A stretch of DNA of 5,991 nucleotides from NCBI GenBank assembly GCA_021812735.1, contig JAKAMV010000648.1:1-5991 (forward strand), written 5' to 3'. The translations under genes and the position numbers were made by a program. Shown here in pieces: positions 1-5,619 of the stretch. Position 1 is the first letter of the stretch. Each line of letters starts with the position of its first letter. The notes beneath the pieces are model-generated. The model made no database searches. It was not told where the DNA came from and was given only the letters and a program-made list of their open reading frames with translations. The DNA is from Chloroflexota bacterium. Its GTDB lineage: Bacteria > Chloroflexota > Limnocylindria > Limnocylindrales > CSP1-4.

Positions 1-216
1 CCTGCAACGGCCGACCCCGCGGCTGCGGAGGCGGACCGCGCCCGGCTGGAGAAGGAGCTCGCCGACGCGGAGCGCCTGTGGGAGGCCGCTCGGGCGCGCC
101 TCGCGAACGACGCCTTCACCGCCAAGGCCCCGCCCGCGATCGTGGACGGGGCGCGCGCCCGGGAGGCCGAGCTGGCGGAGCAGGTGGCGCGCCTCCGGGA
201 GCGCCTCGGCCGCTGA
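1..216 (+). CDS. valS: Valyl-tRNA synthetase, C-terminal coiled-coil arm (partial, 5' end outside window)
   Basis: The frame is open from the first base and ends at TGA 214-216, giving 71 residues of a C-terminus. The segment is a charged Leu/Glu/Arg/Ala coiled coil (RLEKEL near residue 15), then LANDAFTAKAPPAIVDGAR at about residues 36-54, then a second helix ending RLRERLGR. A helix, an 'LAN..F..KAP..IV' hinge and a second helix are the signature of the ValRS C-terminal tRNA-binding arm, which contacts the tRNA elbow. The enzyme charges tRNA-Val with valine in the cytoplasm. The catalytic domain lies upstream of the window, so the call rests on this arm alone. I see no clear terminator after the stop, so readthrough into the next gene is possible. 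Confidence 0.85.
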   Translation, partial: PATADPAAAEADRARLEKELADAERLWEAARARLANDAFTAKAPPAIVDGARAREAELAEQVARLRERLGR

Positions 217-241
217 TCCGGAGGTGGGCGGCCACGACCGC

Positions 242-250
242 TGCTAGGAT
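242..250 (+). promoter_or_regulatory. Possible extended -10 promoter for the 290-1036 gene
   Basis: TGCTAGGAT matches the extended -10 pattern TGnTAnnaT. It sits 39 bases before the GTG at 290, which would give a leader of about 30 bases containing the GGAGG at 280-284. No convincing -35 hexamer is seen about 17 bases upstream (AGGTGG), although extended -10 promoters can work without one. The valS stop is 25 bases upstream, so a promoter here is plausible but unproven. Confidence 0.35.
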
Positions 251-289
251 GACCCTGACCCGGCCACCCGCCGAGCGATGGAGGATTGC

Positions 290-1036
290 GTGCCGTTCCT
301 GAAGCGCCGCGGAAGTGCACCGCCGCCCAAGCCCGCCGCCGCAGCCGGCGCTGCCCGCCTGGGGCTGCCCGAGGAGGTGGTCGCGCAGGACTTCTCGCTC
401 AAGCTCTACTACGCGGGCAAGAGCAGCGAGGGTGTGCGGATGCGCGCTGGCCCACGCGCGCTCGCGGAGCTGCCCGGGATGCTCGTGGGCTTCGCGAAGG
501 GCGAGGTCGAGGTGGTGGACCCCCTCCCGCTCGAGTTCTCCCAGGCGATGCCCCAGATCGTGCACCCGTCCGAGGCCATGCAGTGGCTCCAGGCGCACCA
601 CGAGCTCAGCCCGGTCACCCGCCACGCGCTCATGGTCCTCGAGTCGATCGACGCGGTCGACCTCGCGTTCGACACCTTCGCGTGTGCCCTGCTCGACGGC
701 GAGACCGACACCTCGGGCTACCCCGAGTACAACGCCGTCGTCGGCGGTGTGGCCTCCCACTGGGATGAGGCCACGGGCGACATGGTCGTCCGGGCCGTCG
801 TCGGCTGGGGCGGCCGGGGAGCCCGCGGCGACACCGACCGGATCGCCCAGCGGATCCTGGCCGGCATCCTCGGCAATGTGCTGGGCAGCCAGCACGCGAT
901 CGGCCTCACCGCCGTGGAGCGACCGGTCCCGGCTGCGGGGCGGGGCGGGCTGGTGTGTGCCCACTGCGGCTTCGCGTCAGGCCACGAGCGCGCCTTCTAC
1001 TGCCCCAAGTGCGGCATGCGGCTGCTCCGCGGCTGA
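290..1036 (+). CDS. Uncharacterised protein with C-terminal zinc ribbon
   Basis: I do not recognise the main body of this 248-residue protein. The start is set at GTG 290 because a strong GGAGG (280-284) lies 5 bases upstream. The ATG at 278 would add only four residues (MEDC), overlap this Shine-Dalgarno site and have none of its own. The protein begins MPFLKRRG, followed by an Ala/Pro stretch to about residue 22. A folded soluble domain follows (about 25-210), with no membrane segment or signal peptide. It ends in a four-Cys zinc ribbon (C223, C226, C238, C241; CAHCG and CPKCG knuckles). The middle has acidic and aromatic patches such as DFSLKLYYAGKSSEG (about 34-48). The next gene also encodes a zinc ribbon and starts 23 bases downstream on the same strand, suggesting co-transcription. 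The ribbon could bind nucleic acid or protein; no function can be assigned. Confidence 0.82.
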   Translation: MPFLKRRGSAPPPKPAAAAGAARLGLPEEVVAQDFSLKLYYAGKSSEGVRMRAGPRALAELPGMLVGFAKGEVEVVDPLPLEFSQAMPQIVHPSEAMQWLQAHHELSPVTRHALMVLESIDAVDLAFDTFACALLDGETDTSGYPEYNAVVGGVASHWDEATGDMVVRAVVGWGGRGARGDTDRIAQRILAGILGNVLGSQHAIGLTAVERPVPAAGRGGLVCAHCGFASGHERAFYCPKCGMRLLRG

Positions 1037-1059
1037 CTGCCCCCAGGACCCATTGACCA

Positions 1060-1356
1060 ATGCCCATCTACGACTACGTCTGCACCGCCTGCGACCACCG
1101 CGCCGACATCCTGCACGGGATCAATGACCCCGGACCCAACTTCTGCCCTTCATGCGGGAAGGAGGGGACGATGCGCAAGCTGTTCTCGGCCCCCTCGATC
1201 CACTTCAAGGGCTCGGGCTGGGCGAAGAAGGACCGAGGCGGCGGCAGCACGAAGGCGGCGTCCAAGTCCTCGGCCAGCTCGACGGCATCCACGCCGGCCG
1301 AGTCCGCGAGCGCTGGCCCGGCGTCCACCGGCTCCTCGTCCGACTCGAGGGATTGA
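1060..1356 (+). CDS. FmdB-family zinc ribbon protein
   Basis: This 98-residue protein opens MPIYDYVCTACDH, the hallmark N-terminus of the FmdB (CxxC-CxxC-SSSS) family. The four zinc ligands are C8, C11, C29 and C32. They are followed by the family's 'F SAPSIHFKGSGW' segment (about 42-54) and a disordered Ser/Ala/Gly/Lys tail from about residue 58 to the end, as usual in the family. FmdB was named from a proposed regulator of a formamidase/amidase operon in Methylophilus. Most members are uncharacterised, so a regulatory role is only a family label. The ATG at 1060 is fixed by the conserved MPIYDY start. The only upstream Shine-Dalgarno-like site is a weak AGGA 11 bases away, so translation may be coupled to the preceding gene. 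The DNA-binding protein gene begins 3 bases after its stop. Confidence 0.93.
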   Translation: MPIYDYVCTACDHRADILHGINDPGPNFCPSCGKEGTMRKLFSAPSIHFKGSGWAKKDRGGGSTKAASKSSASSTASTPAESASAGPASTGSSSDSRD

Positions 1357-1359
1357 GCG

Positions 1360-1596
1360 ATGCCATCCGCCGCCGACTGGATCACCTTGGGCGAGGCGGC
1401 CGAGATCCTGGCCGCCGCGAACGTGCGCTTCGCCCCATCGACCATCGGCGGGTGGGCGCGCTCGGGCAAGCTCTCGAGCATCAAGCTCGGCGGTCGCCGG
1501 TACGTGCGCCGCGGCGAGGTGAGGGCGCTGGTCGCCGCGCCCCGGCGCGTCAGCGCGGAGCACCTGCAGCCGGGGCTGTTCGAGGACCTGCCCTGA
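1360..1596 (+). CDS. Small helix-turn-helix (MerR-like/excisionase-type) DNA-binding protein
   Basis: This 78-residue protein has the winged-helix layout of the excisionase/MerR-N-like family. WITLGEAAEILAA (about 7-19) forms the first helix of the HTH. Residues about 25-38 (APSTIGGWARSGKL) form the recognition helix with its turn. The wing is IKLGGRRYVRRGEVRALV (about 41-58), where an Arg-rich strand precedes the closing helix. The remaining tail (EHLQPGLFEDLP) is acidic. There is no effector or dimerisation domain. The ATG has a GAGGG 8 bases upstream, inside the end of the fmdB-like gene. I see no integrase or phage gene nearby, so this is more likely a chromosomal regulator or accessory DNA-binding protein than a phage excisionase. 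Its place between FmdB-like and YihY genes suggests one operon. Target and role are unknown. Confidence 0.85.
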   Translation: MPSAADWITLGEAAEILAAANVRFAPSTIGGWARSGKLSSIKLGGRRYVRRGEVRALVAAPRRVSAEHLQPGLFEDLP

Positions 1597-1600
1597 CGTC

Positions 1601-2542
1601 ATGAGCGAGGGCCGGATCCGGCGCGAGGCCAGCGAGGTCGAGGCGGAGGTCGAGGACCGCATCGATGGCCTGCGCGCCCTGGCGGAGCGCGTGGCCGGAC
1701 GTCTCGGCGGGCATCCGGGGGTGGCCCGCCTCCGAGCCGTCATGAGCACCTACGACCGGGCCGGCGGGAGCCTCGTCGCGGGGGGATTGGCCTACACGTC
1801 GCTGCTGGCGCTGCTGCCGGCGTTCCTGCTCGCGCTCTCGGTGGTCGGGTTCGTCGTGAGCGCGCCCGACGTGCAGCAGCAGATCGTGGATGCGGTGGCG
1901 CAGGCGCTGCCCCCGTTCGAGGAGCTGGCCAAGCTCGCGCTGACCGGGATCGGATCGGGTGCCCTGCCGGGCGGGATCGTCGCGATCGCCACGCTGCTGT
2001 GGGGCTCGAGCCGCTTCTACGCGAACCTCGACACGGCGTTCTCGCGGATCTTCCGCGGGGCGCCGAGGCGCAACGCGGTCGTGCAGACCTTCCGGGGCAT
2101 CGCCCTGACCATCATCCTCGTGCTGGTTCCCGTGGCGCTGCTGACCCTCGGGTCGGTGGTGTCATGGCTCACGCAGCTCGCTCCCGAGGGGGTATCGGTG
2201 GGGGCGGCGCTCGCCATCGTCCTCCAGCTGGCCGCCCCGGTCACGTCCCTGCTGGCGTTCGTCGCGACGGTCGCCCTGTGCTATCGGTTCGTCCCGACCG
2301 AGCGCATCCCGTGGCGGGCGATCCGCCTGCCCGCCGGAGCGGTCGGGCTGGTGCTCGCGGTGTTCACCCAGGTCTACGTCCTCATCGCACCGCGGCTCAT
2401 GGGGCTGTGGGCCGTGACCGGCACCGCCCTCGCCCTGATCGCGCTCCTCGCCTGGCTCTCGATCGCGTTCAACGTCCTCCTGCTCGGCGCGGCGTGGACG
2501 GAGGTTCGCTCGCGGTCGGCCATCTCGGCCGAGGGCGAGTAG
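1601..2542 (+). CDS. YihY/BrkB family inner-membrane protein
   Basis: This 313-residue integral membrane protein has about six transmembrane stretches (roughly 58-88, 122-138, 164-190, 199-229, 242-264, 270-299). Family landmarks are GGLAYTSLLALLPAFLLAL (61-79) in the first helix, LWGSSRFYANLDTAFSRIF (133-151) after the second, YRFVPTERIPW (228-238) before the fifth, and a last helix ending in LLLGAAWTEV (293-302). The N-terminal 45 residues are charged and probably cytoplasmic. The family was once annotated as ribonuclease BN and as a serum-resistance factor (BrkB). The RNase label is known to be wrong, and the true activity is unclear. The ATG at 1601 lies 4 bases after the previous stop. 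The nearest Shine-Dalgarno-like GAGGA is 14 bases away, so translational coupling is likely. An internal ATG at 1742 would remove the charged leader and is less likely. Confidence 0.92.
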   Translation: MSEGRIRREASEVEAEVEDRIDGLRALAERVAGRLGGHPGVARLRAVMSTYDRAGGSLVAGGLAYTSLLALLPAFLLALSVVGFVVSAPDVQQQIVDAVAQALPPFEELAKLALTGIGSGALPGGIVAIATLLWGSSRFYANLDTAFSRIFRGAPRRNAVVQTFRGIALTIILVLVPVALLTLGSVVSWLTQLAPEGVSVGAALAIVLQLAAPVTSLLAFVATVALCYRFVPTERIPWRAIRLPAGAVGLVLAVFTQVYVLIAPRLMGLWAVTGTALALIALLAWLSIAFNVLLLGAAWTEVRSRSAISAEGE

Positions 2543-2569
2543 GCCGAGGCGCAGGTCGCGCCGTCGGCC
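2542..2569. terminator. GC-rich hairpin between convergent genes, possible bidirectional terminator
   Basis: The arms GGCCGAGGCGC (2542-2552) and GCGCCGTCGGCC (2558-2569) pair around a 5-base loop with one bulged G at 2563, giving 11 base pairs. The hairpin begins at the last base of the YihY stop codon and sits 14 bases beyond the stop of the minus-strand gene. It could therefore serve both convergent transcripts. Neither side has a T-tract, so it is not a classic intrinsic terminator. Such U-less hairpins are common in high-GC genomes. Confidence 0.35.
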
Positions 2570-2583
2570 GCTCGCGGTCGAGG

Positions 2584-4065
2584 CTACCCCTGGCGCGCGC
2601 CGCAGCGGCGGCAGAAGCGAGCGTTCGCCGAGAGCGACAGCCCGCACTGGACGCACGGCTGGGGCGTCGGGGTGGCCACCTGCACGCGACCGTGGTCGGC
2701 CGTCGCGGACGGGCCCGCCTCCATGACCTCTCGAGCGGACGCGGCCCACATGGAGGCGGCGTCGGCGGAGGGCACCATCCTTCGGCCGGCGATGGTGGTC
2801 GCCTCTGCCTGCCGACCCGGGGCCACGGGCCAGCTGGGCCGGCGCGGCCACTCCGGGGCGGAGCCGTCGTCGGGGGCGACGGTGAGCCACCCCGGGGCCA
2901 GCGCATCGGCGGGGCCGGGAGCGGGTGCGACGGGGGCTGCTGCGGCAGCCGGCTCGACCGCCTCGACCGGGGCGGCGGTGGCCGCGATCGGCTGCGGGGC
3001 CTCGGGCGCTGGCGCCGCGGCTGGGGCCATGGGCTGGATGAGGTCGGGCGGCGGCGGGGGCGCGAGCGGTGCGTCCAGTTCAGCCGCGGGCTCGGGCAAG
3101 GCGGCGGCCGGGAGACTGGCCGCGGCATCGGGCGGCTCGACGGTCACGGGTGCCGCCGCGACGTCTGCCGCGAGGGCCTCGGGGGTTGGAGCCGGCGCAG
3201 CGGCCGATGCGCTCGCGGGCTCGACAGCGGAGGCCGCCGCCTCCCCGGTGGCCGGCCCGGACCCGGCCAGCGCGGCCTCGGGGACGCCGCCGGCGACGGG
3301 CGCGGCCTCGGAGGGCACGACGACGCTGTCGTGCTCGTGGGCCGCCTCGTACGCCGCGATCGCGTCGTCGAGGCTCTCCCCGAGCCTGAGCCCCTGGATC
3401 GCGCGTTCCGGCGTTGGCGCGGGCCCGGCCGGCTCGGCCGTCACCTCCGCCGCCGCCTCCGGCTGGATCTCCTTCCCAGGTGAGGTGGGCGCCTCAGCCG
3501 CCTCGAGCAGAGCAACGTCGGGCGCCGCGTCGACAACGGCGCTGGCCGACGCCTCGACCGACGCGAGCCCGTGGTCGGGGGCCTCAGCCCGCTCCGCCTC
3601 CTCGGGAGCCGGGAGGTCGACGGCGGGCCAGGCGGCGATCGCGATCGGCCCCTCGAGCGAGGCCGCCTCCGTGTCCGACGCGATGGCGGCCAGCCGGCCG
3701 GCGATCGCCTCGCTGGCGCCGGGCTCGAGGTCCTCCACGGCCCGGTCGCCGGGTCGTGGCGCGCACGACAGACAGCGCCCCTCTTCGGTGTGCCAGCAGT
3801 TGGAGCACGTGTACTGGCGGCAGGAGAGGCAGAAGTTGAACGTCTTGTGGAACGCGTCGAGCTGGACGACGGTCGCGGCCAACTCCTCCTCGCCGCGGGC
3901 GTCCGCCATAGCCTCCGAGAACGAGTCGTCGGACAGCACGTAATTGCGGAGCCCCTTGGTGAAGGTCCGCGCTCGGCCGAGACGAGAGTTCTGGGGCCGT
4001 GCGGTCTCGAATGTGTACCGAGTACCGCACCGCTCGCAGAACGACTCGGTGAGGATCTCCGTCAT
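2584..4065 (-). CDS. Large Ala/Pro-rich protein with Cys (zinc-binding) clusters at both ends
   Basis: This 493-residue protein is read leftward from ATG 4065. I do not recognise a named family. The N-terminal module has C10-x2-C13 (FCERCGTRYTF), then FCLSC-x4-CSNCW-x6-GRCLSC with C79, C82, C87, C90, C98 and C101. These eight cysteines probably bind two zinc ions. Between them lies a conserved-looking helical stretch with FTKGLRNYVLSDDSFSEAM (35-53). Residues about 104-460 are Ala/Pro/Glu-rich and probably disordered. They contain one helix-forming island (about 219-244, GLRLGESLDDAIAAY) and a Trp-containing patch (W393, W406, W412). The C-terminus is a zinc ribbon: C471, C474, C485, C488 (CVQCG and CRRCG). 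No signal peptide or membrane segment is seen. The start at 4065 is preferred because longer versions would run through the divergent promoter and into fhaA. It shares a regulatory region with fhaA, so an envelope or signalling link is possible but inferred. Confidence 0.8.
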   Translation of the reverse strand: MTEILTESFCERCGTRYTFETARPQNSRLGRARTFTKGLRNYVLSDDSFSEAMADARGEEELAATVVQLDAFHKTFNFCLSCRQYTCSNCWHTEEGRCLSCAPRPGDRAVEDLEPGASEAIAGRLAAIASDTEAASLEGPIAIAAWPAVDLPAPEEAERAEAPDHGLASVEASASAVVDAAPDVALLEAAEAPTSPGKEIQPEAAAEVTAEPAGPAPTPERAIQGLRLGESLDDAIAAYEAAHEHDSVVVPSEAAPVAGGVPEAALAGSGPATGEAAASAVEPASASAAAPAPTPEALAADVAAAPVTVEPPDAAASLPAAALPEPAAELDAPLAPPPPPDLIQPMAPAAAPAPEAPQPIAATAAPVEAVEPAAAAAPVAPAPGPADALAPGWLTVAPDDGSAPEWPRRPSWPVAPGRQAEATTIAGRRMVPSADAASMWAASAREVMEAGPSATADHGRVQVATPTPQPCVQCGLSLSANARFCRRCGARQG

Positions 4066-4078
4066 TGCCCCCGGCTCT

Positions 4079-4139
4079 CCGACGCTGGGACGCCCCCGAC
4101 GAGTTCGATCGGGCAGGGCCAGAGTATAGCCAGCGTCGG
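4079..4139. repeat. 10-bp perfect inverted repeat flanking the leftward -10
   Basis: CCGACGCTGG at 4079-4088 and its exact reverse complement CCAGCGTCGG at 4130-4139 are separated by 41 bases. One arm abuts the TATACT -10 of the minus-strand gene on its upstream side. The other lies in that gene's leader, just before the ribosome binding region. Only one arm would be transcribed from that promoter, so a paired operator is more likely than an RNA hairpin. A chance match in GC-rich DNA is not excluded. Confidence 0.4.
4123..4128 (-). promoter_or_regulatory. -10 element of the leftward zinc-finger gene
   Basis: On the minus strand this reads TATACT, one base from the TATAAT consensus, and it is a rare AT-rich spot in this region. 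Transcription would start near 4116, leaving a leader of about 50 bases before ATG 4065. No good -35 hexamer is seen 16-18 bases upstream. The leader has GGAG about 12 bases and GGGGG 2 bases before the ATG, so the Shine-Dalgarno site is not ideal. Confidence 0.5.
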
Positions 4140-4212
4140 CTGACGGGCCTTCCTCGGTGGTACCGGCCTCCGACGCCGATGGTTCGGGGCCGATCTGGGC
4201 GGCGGTCGGCTC

Positions 4213-4221
4213 TGGTACGGT
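4213..4221 (+). promoter_or_regulatory. Extended -10 promoter for fhaA, near-leaderless
   Basis: TGGTACGGT fits TGn followed by TAnnnT, the extended -10 form common in high-GC Gram-positive bacteria. A transcript starting 5-7 bases downstream (about 4226-4228) would reach the fhaA ATG at 4232 with only about 4-6 leader bases. This agrees with the lack of any Shine-Dalgarno site before that ATG. Confidence 0.45.
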
Positions 4222-4231
4222 TGCCGATGCC

Positions 4232-5182
4232 ATGGTCGCCATCGCAGACCTCGAACGCCTCCTCGAGCGCGTGTTCGAGCGCACCTCTGCCCGCGTGTTC
4301 CGCTCCCGGGTGCAGGCCGTCCAGGTCGAGCGGCGGATCGAGCGCGCCATGGAGGCCGGGCGACTGGGCCGCGGGACCGCCACCACCGTGCCCAACCGCT
4401 TCCGGGTGCGGCTGCACCCCTCGGACCTCGACGACCTCGCCGCCAGGCGAGGCAGTCTCGACTCGCTGGCGACGGACCTGGCCGACCGGGCGCTCGCCTT
4501 CGCCCGCCTGCACGGCTACCACCTCATCACCCGCCCGACGGTGCTCCTGGTCGCCGACCCCTCGGCGGAGCGGCGCGTGGTGGAGGTGGACGCCAGCGTG
4601 TGGCGGCCGACGCCTGCTCCCGCCGCGGACGGCGGCCTGGCGCCACGGGCCGTGGCCCCCACGGGAGCAGCCGTGCCAGTTCCGTCCGGGCTCGGGTCAC
4701 GCCCGGTGGCGATGCCGGATCTGGACGCGGCGCCGGCGCCCCTCGACGACGGCCTTGCCTCGCTCGTGGCCCGACGACCCGCGCCAGCGGACGGCGACGG
4801 CATCCCACCGCCGCCCGCGCGCGGCGGCGGGATCCGCGATCTGGCCGACCGGCCGTACGCCGTGCGCCCCGCCGTTCCGGCGCCGGCAACCGCGCTGCTC
4901 CGCGTCACGGAGCCGGGCGGGCGCGAGCGGGAGGTCAGGGTCGAGGGGCCGACACTCACGCTGGGCCGGGCGACCGACAACGGCCTGGTCCTCGCCGACG
5001 TGCGCGTCTCGCGCCACCACGGGCGCTTCGCCAACCGCAACGGCACACTCGTCTACACGGACCTCGGGAGCACCAACGGCAGCCGTGTCAACGGCATCCG
5101 GGTCGACGAGATCGTCCTGGGTGCCGGCGACCGCATCCAGATTGGCAGCGTCGTGGTGGTCGTCGACCAGCTGCCGGGCTGA
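4232..5182 (+). CDS. fhaA: FhaA-like protein: DUF3662 domain plus C-terminal FHA domain
   Basis: This 316-residue cytoplasmic protein starts MVAIADLERLLERVFERTSA. That and the following RVFRSRVQAVQVERRIERAM (21-40) form the N-terminal DUF3662 helical region typical of FhaA, whose fold continues to about residue 122. A Pro/Ala-rich linker covers about 125-220. The FHA domain (about 222-316) carries the phosphothreonine-binding signature: GR at 245-246, SRHH at 260-263, GSTNG at 279-283 and VNG at 286-288. All expected residues are present. In mycobacteria FhaA is a kinase substrate and adaptor that binds the phosphorylated pseudokinase domain of MviN/MurJ and restrains peptidoglycan synthesis. 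The ATG at 4232 is chosen because it begins the conserved DUF3662 helix. The upstream GTG at 4157 would extend across the promoter. The next gene starts 2 bases after the stop. Confidence 0.93.
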   Translation: MVAIADLERLLERVFERTSARVFRSRVQAVQVERRIERAMEAGRLGRGTATTVPNRFRVRLHPSDLDDLAARRGSLDSLATDLADRALAFARLHGYHLITRPTVLLVADPSAERRVVEVDASVWRPTPAPAADGGLAPRAVAPTGAAVPVPSGLGSRPVAMPDLDAAPAPLDDGLASLVARRPAPADGDGIPPPPARGGGIRDLADRPYAVRPAVPAPATALLRVTEPGGREREVRVEGPTLTLGRATDNGLVLADVRVSRHHGRFANRNGTLVYTDLGSTNGSRVNGIRVDEIVLGAGDRIQIGSVVVVVDQLPG

Positions 5183-5184
5183 CA

Positions 5185-5619
5185 GTGGACGGCTTCGTCC
5201 TGGCGCTCTGGGTCCTGCGCCTCGGGTTCCTCGCCCTGCTCTACGCCTTCCTGTTCCTGGTGGCACGGGTCCTCGTCCGCGACCTCCGGGCCGCCGCGCG
5301 GGGTCCCGCCGAGCCCGGGCGGCTGATCGTCCTCGCCTCGCCGGGCGGTGAGCCGGCGGTGGGCGCCTCGTTCCCGCTGGACGCCGTCACCTCGCTCGGG
5401 CGCGACCTGACGAACACGGTGGTCGTGGCTGATCCGTTCGCCTCCTCGGAGCACGCGGTGCTGACCTTCCGCGGCCGCGTGTGGTACGTGGAGGACCGCG
5501 GCAGCACGAACGGCACGCTCGTGAACGGCCACCTCGTGACGGCGCCAACACCCATGGGCTTCGGCGACCATCTGCAGATCGGGGAGGTGCAGTTCCGCCT
5601 CGACCGGGGCCGCCCGTGA
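5185..5619 (+). CDS. fhaB: FhaB-like membrane-anchored FHA protein
   Basis: This 144-residue protein has one N-terminal transmembrane helix (about 4-30, VLALWVLRLGFLALLYAFLF), a basic stretch (RDLRAAARG) and a cytoplasmic FHA domain (about 46-140). FHA landmarks are LGRDLTN (71-77), ASSEHA (86-91), GSTNG (106-110) and LVNG (112-115), with WYVEDRGSTNG matching the family closely. Length and layout agree with FhaB/FipA, which helps couple Ser/Thr kinase signals to the divisome and elongasome. The start is GTG 5185, 2 bases after fhaA. There is no clear Shine-Dalgarno site, so translation is probably coupled to fhaA. The residue before the conserved His is Glu (SSEH), where Arg is common. The Ser, His and Asn needed for phosphothreonine binding are kept. 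Its stop overlaps the SEDS gene start. Confidence 0.92.
   Translation: MDGFVLALWVLRLGFLALLYAFLFLVARVLVRDLRAAARGPAEPGRLIVLASPGGEPAVGASFPLDAVTSLGRDLTNTVVVADPFASSEHAVLTFRGRVWYVEDRGSTNGTLVNGHLVTAPTPMGFGDHLQIGEVQFRLDRGRP

Larger units (their letters stand above)
4066..4231. promoter_or_regulatory. Divergent promoter region between the zinc-finger gene and fhaA
   Basis: This 166-base gap lies between two genes that point away from each other and must hold promoters in both directions. It contains a near-consensus -10 for the leftward gene (4128-4123), an extended -10 for fhaA (4213-4221) and a 10-bp inverted repeat flanking the leftward -10 (4079-4088 and 4130-4139). The heptamer CCGACGC occurs at 4079-4085 and 4170-4176 on the plus strand and at 4139-4133 on the minus strand. 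No small gene is convincing here. Confidence 0.6.

Noticed and set aside
116..964. 282-codon minus-strand open frame opposite the 290-1036 gene
   Set aside because: It overlaps the valS coding end and the zinc-ribbon gene, and its product has no recognisable motif. The plus-strand frame has a strong ribosome binding site and a zinc ribbon.
1360..1596. Phage excisionase (Xis) and a nearby integrated element
   Set aside because: The fold resembles excisionases, but there is no integrase, attachment repeat, tRNA gene or composition change. The neighbours look like ordinary chromosomal genes.
1594..1601. Palindrome TGACGTCA at the HTH stop / YihY start
   Set aside because: It is an 8-bp palindrome formed by the stop codon, spacer and start codon, with no second copy or promoter nearby. 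Chance is the simplest explanation.
1999..3483. 494-codon plus-strand open frame spanning YihY and the convergent region
   Set aside because: It is an out-of-frame shadow in GC-rich DNA. The product is Arg/Gly-rich without motifs and crosses the ends of two well-supported genes.
2672..3943. 423-codon plus-strand open frame opposite the minus-strand zinc-finger gene
   Set aside because: Its translation is Ala/Ser/Gly low complexity with no recognisable domain, mirroring the Ala/Pro-rich linker on the other strand. The minus-strand frame has ordered Cys motifs at both ends and a plausible promoter.
4066..4395. 110-residue N-terminal extension of the minus-strand gene, up to 4395
   Set aside because: It would overlap the first 160 bases of fhaA and cover both promoters. 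Its residues are Arg/Ser-rich shadow sequence, whereas FCERCG motifs begin right after the ATG at 4065.
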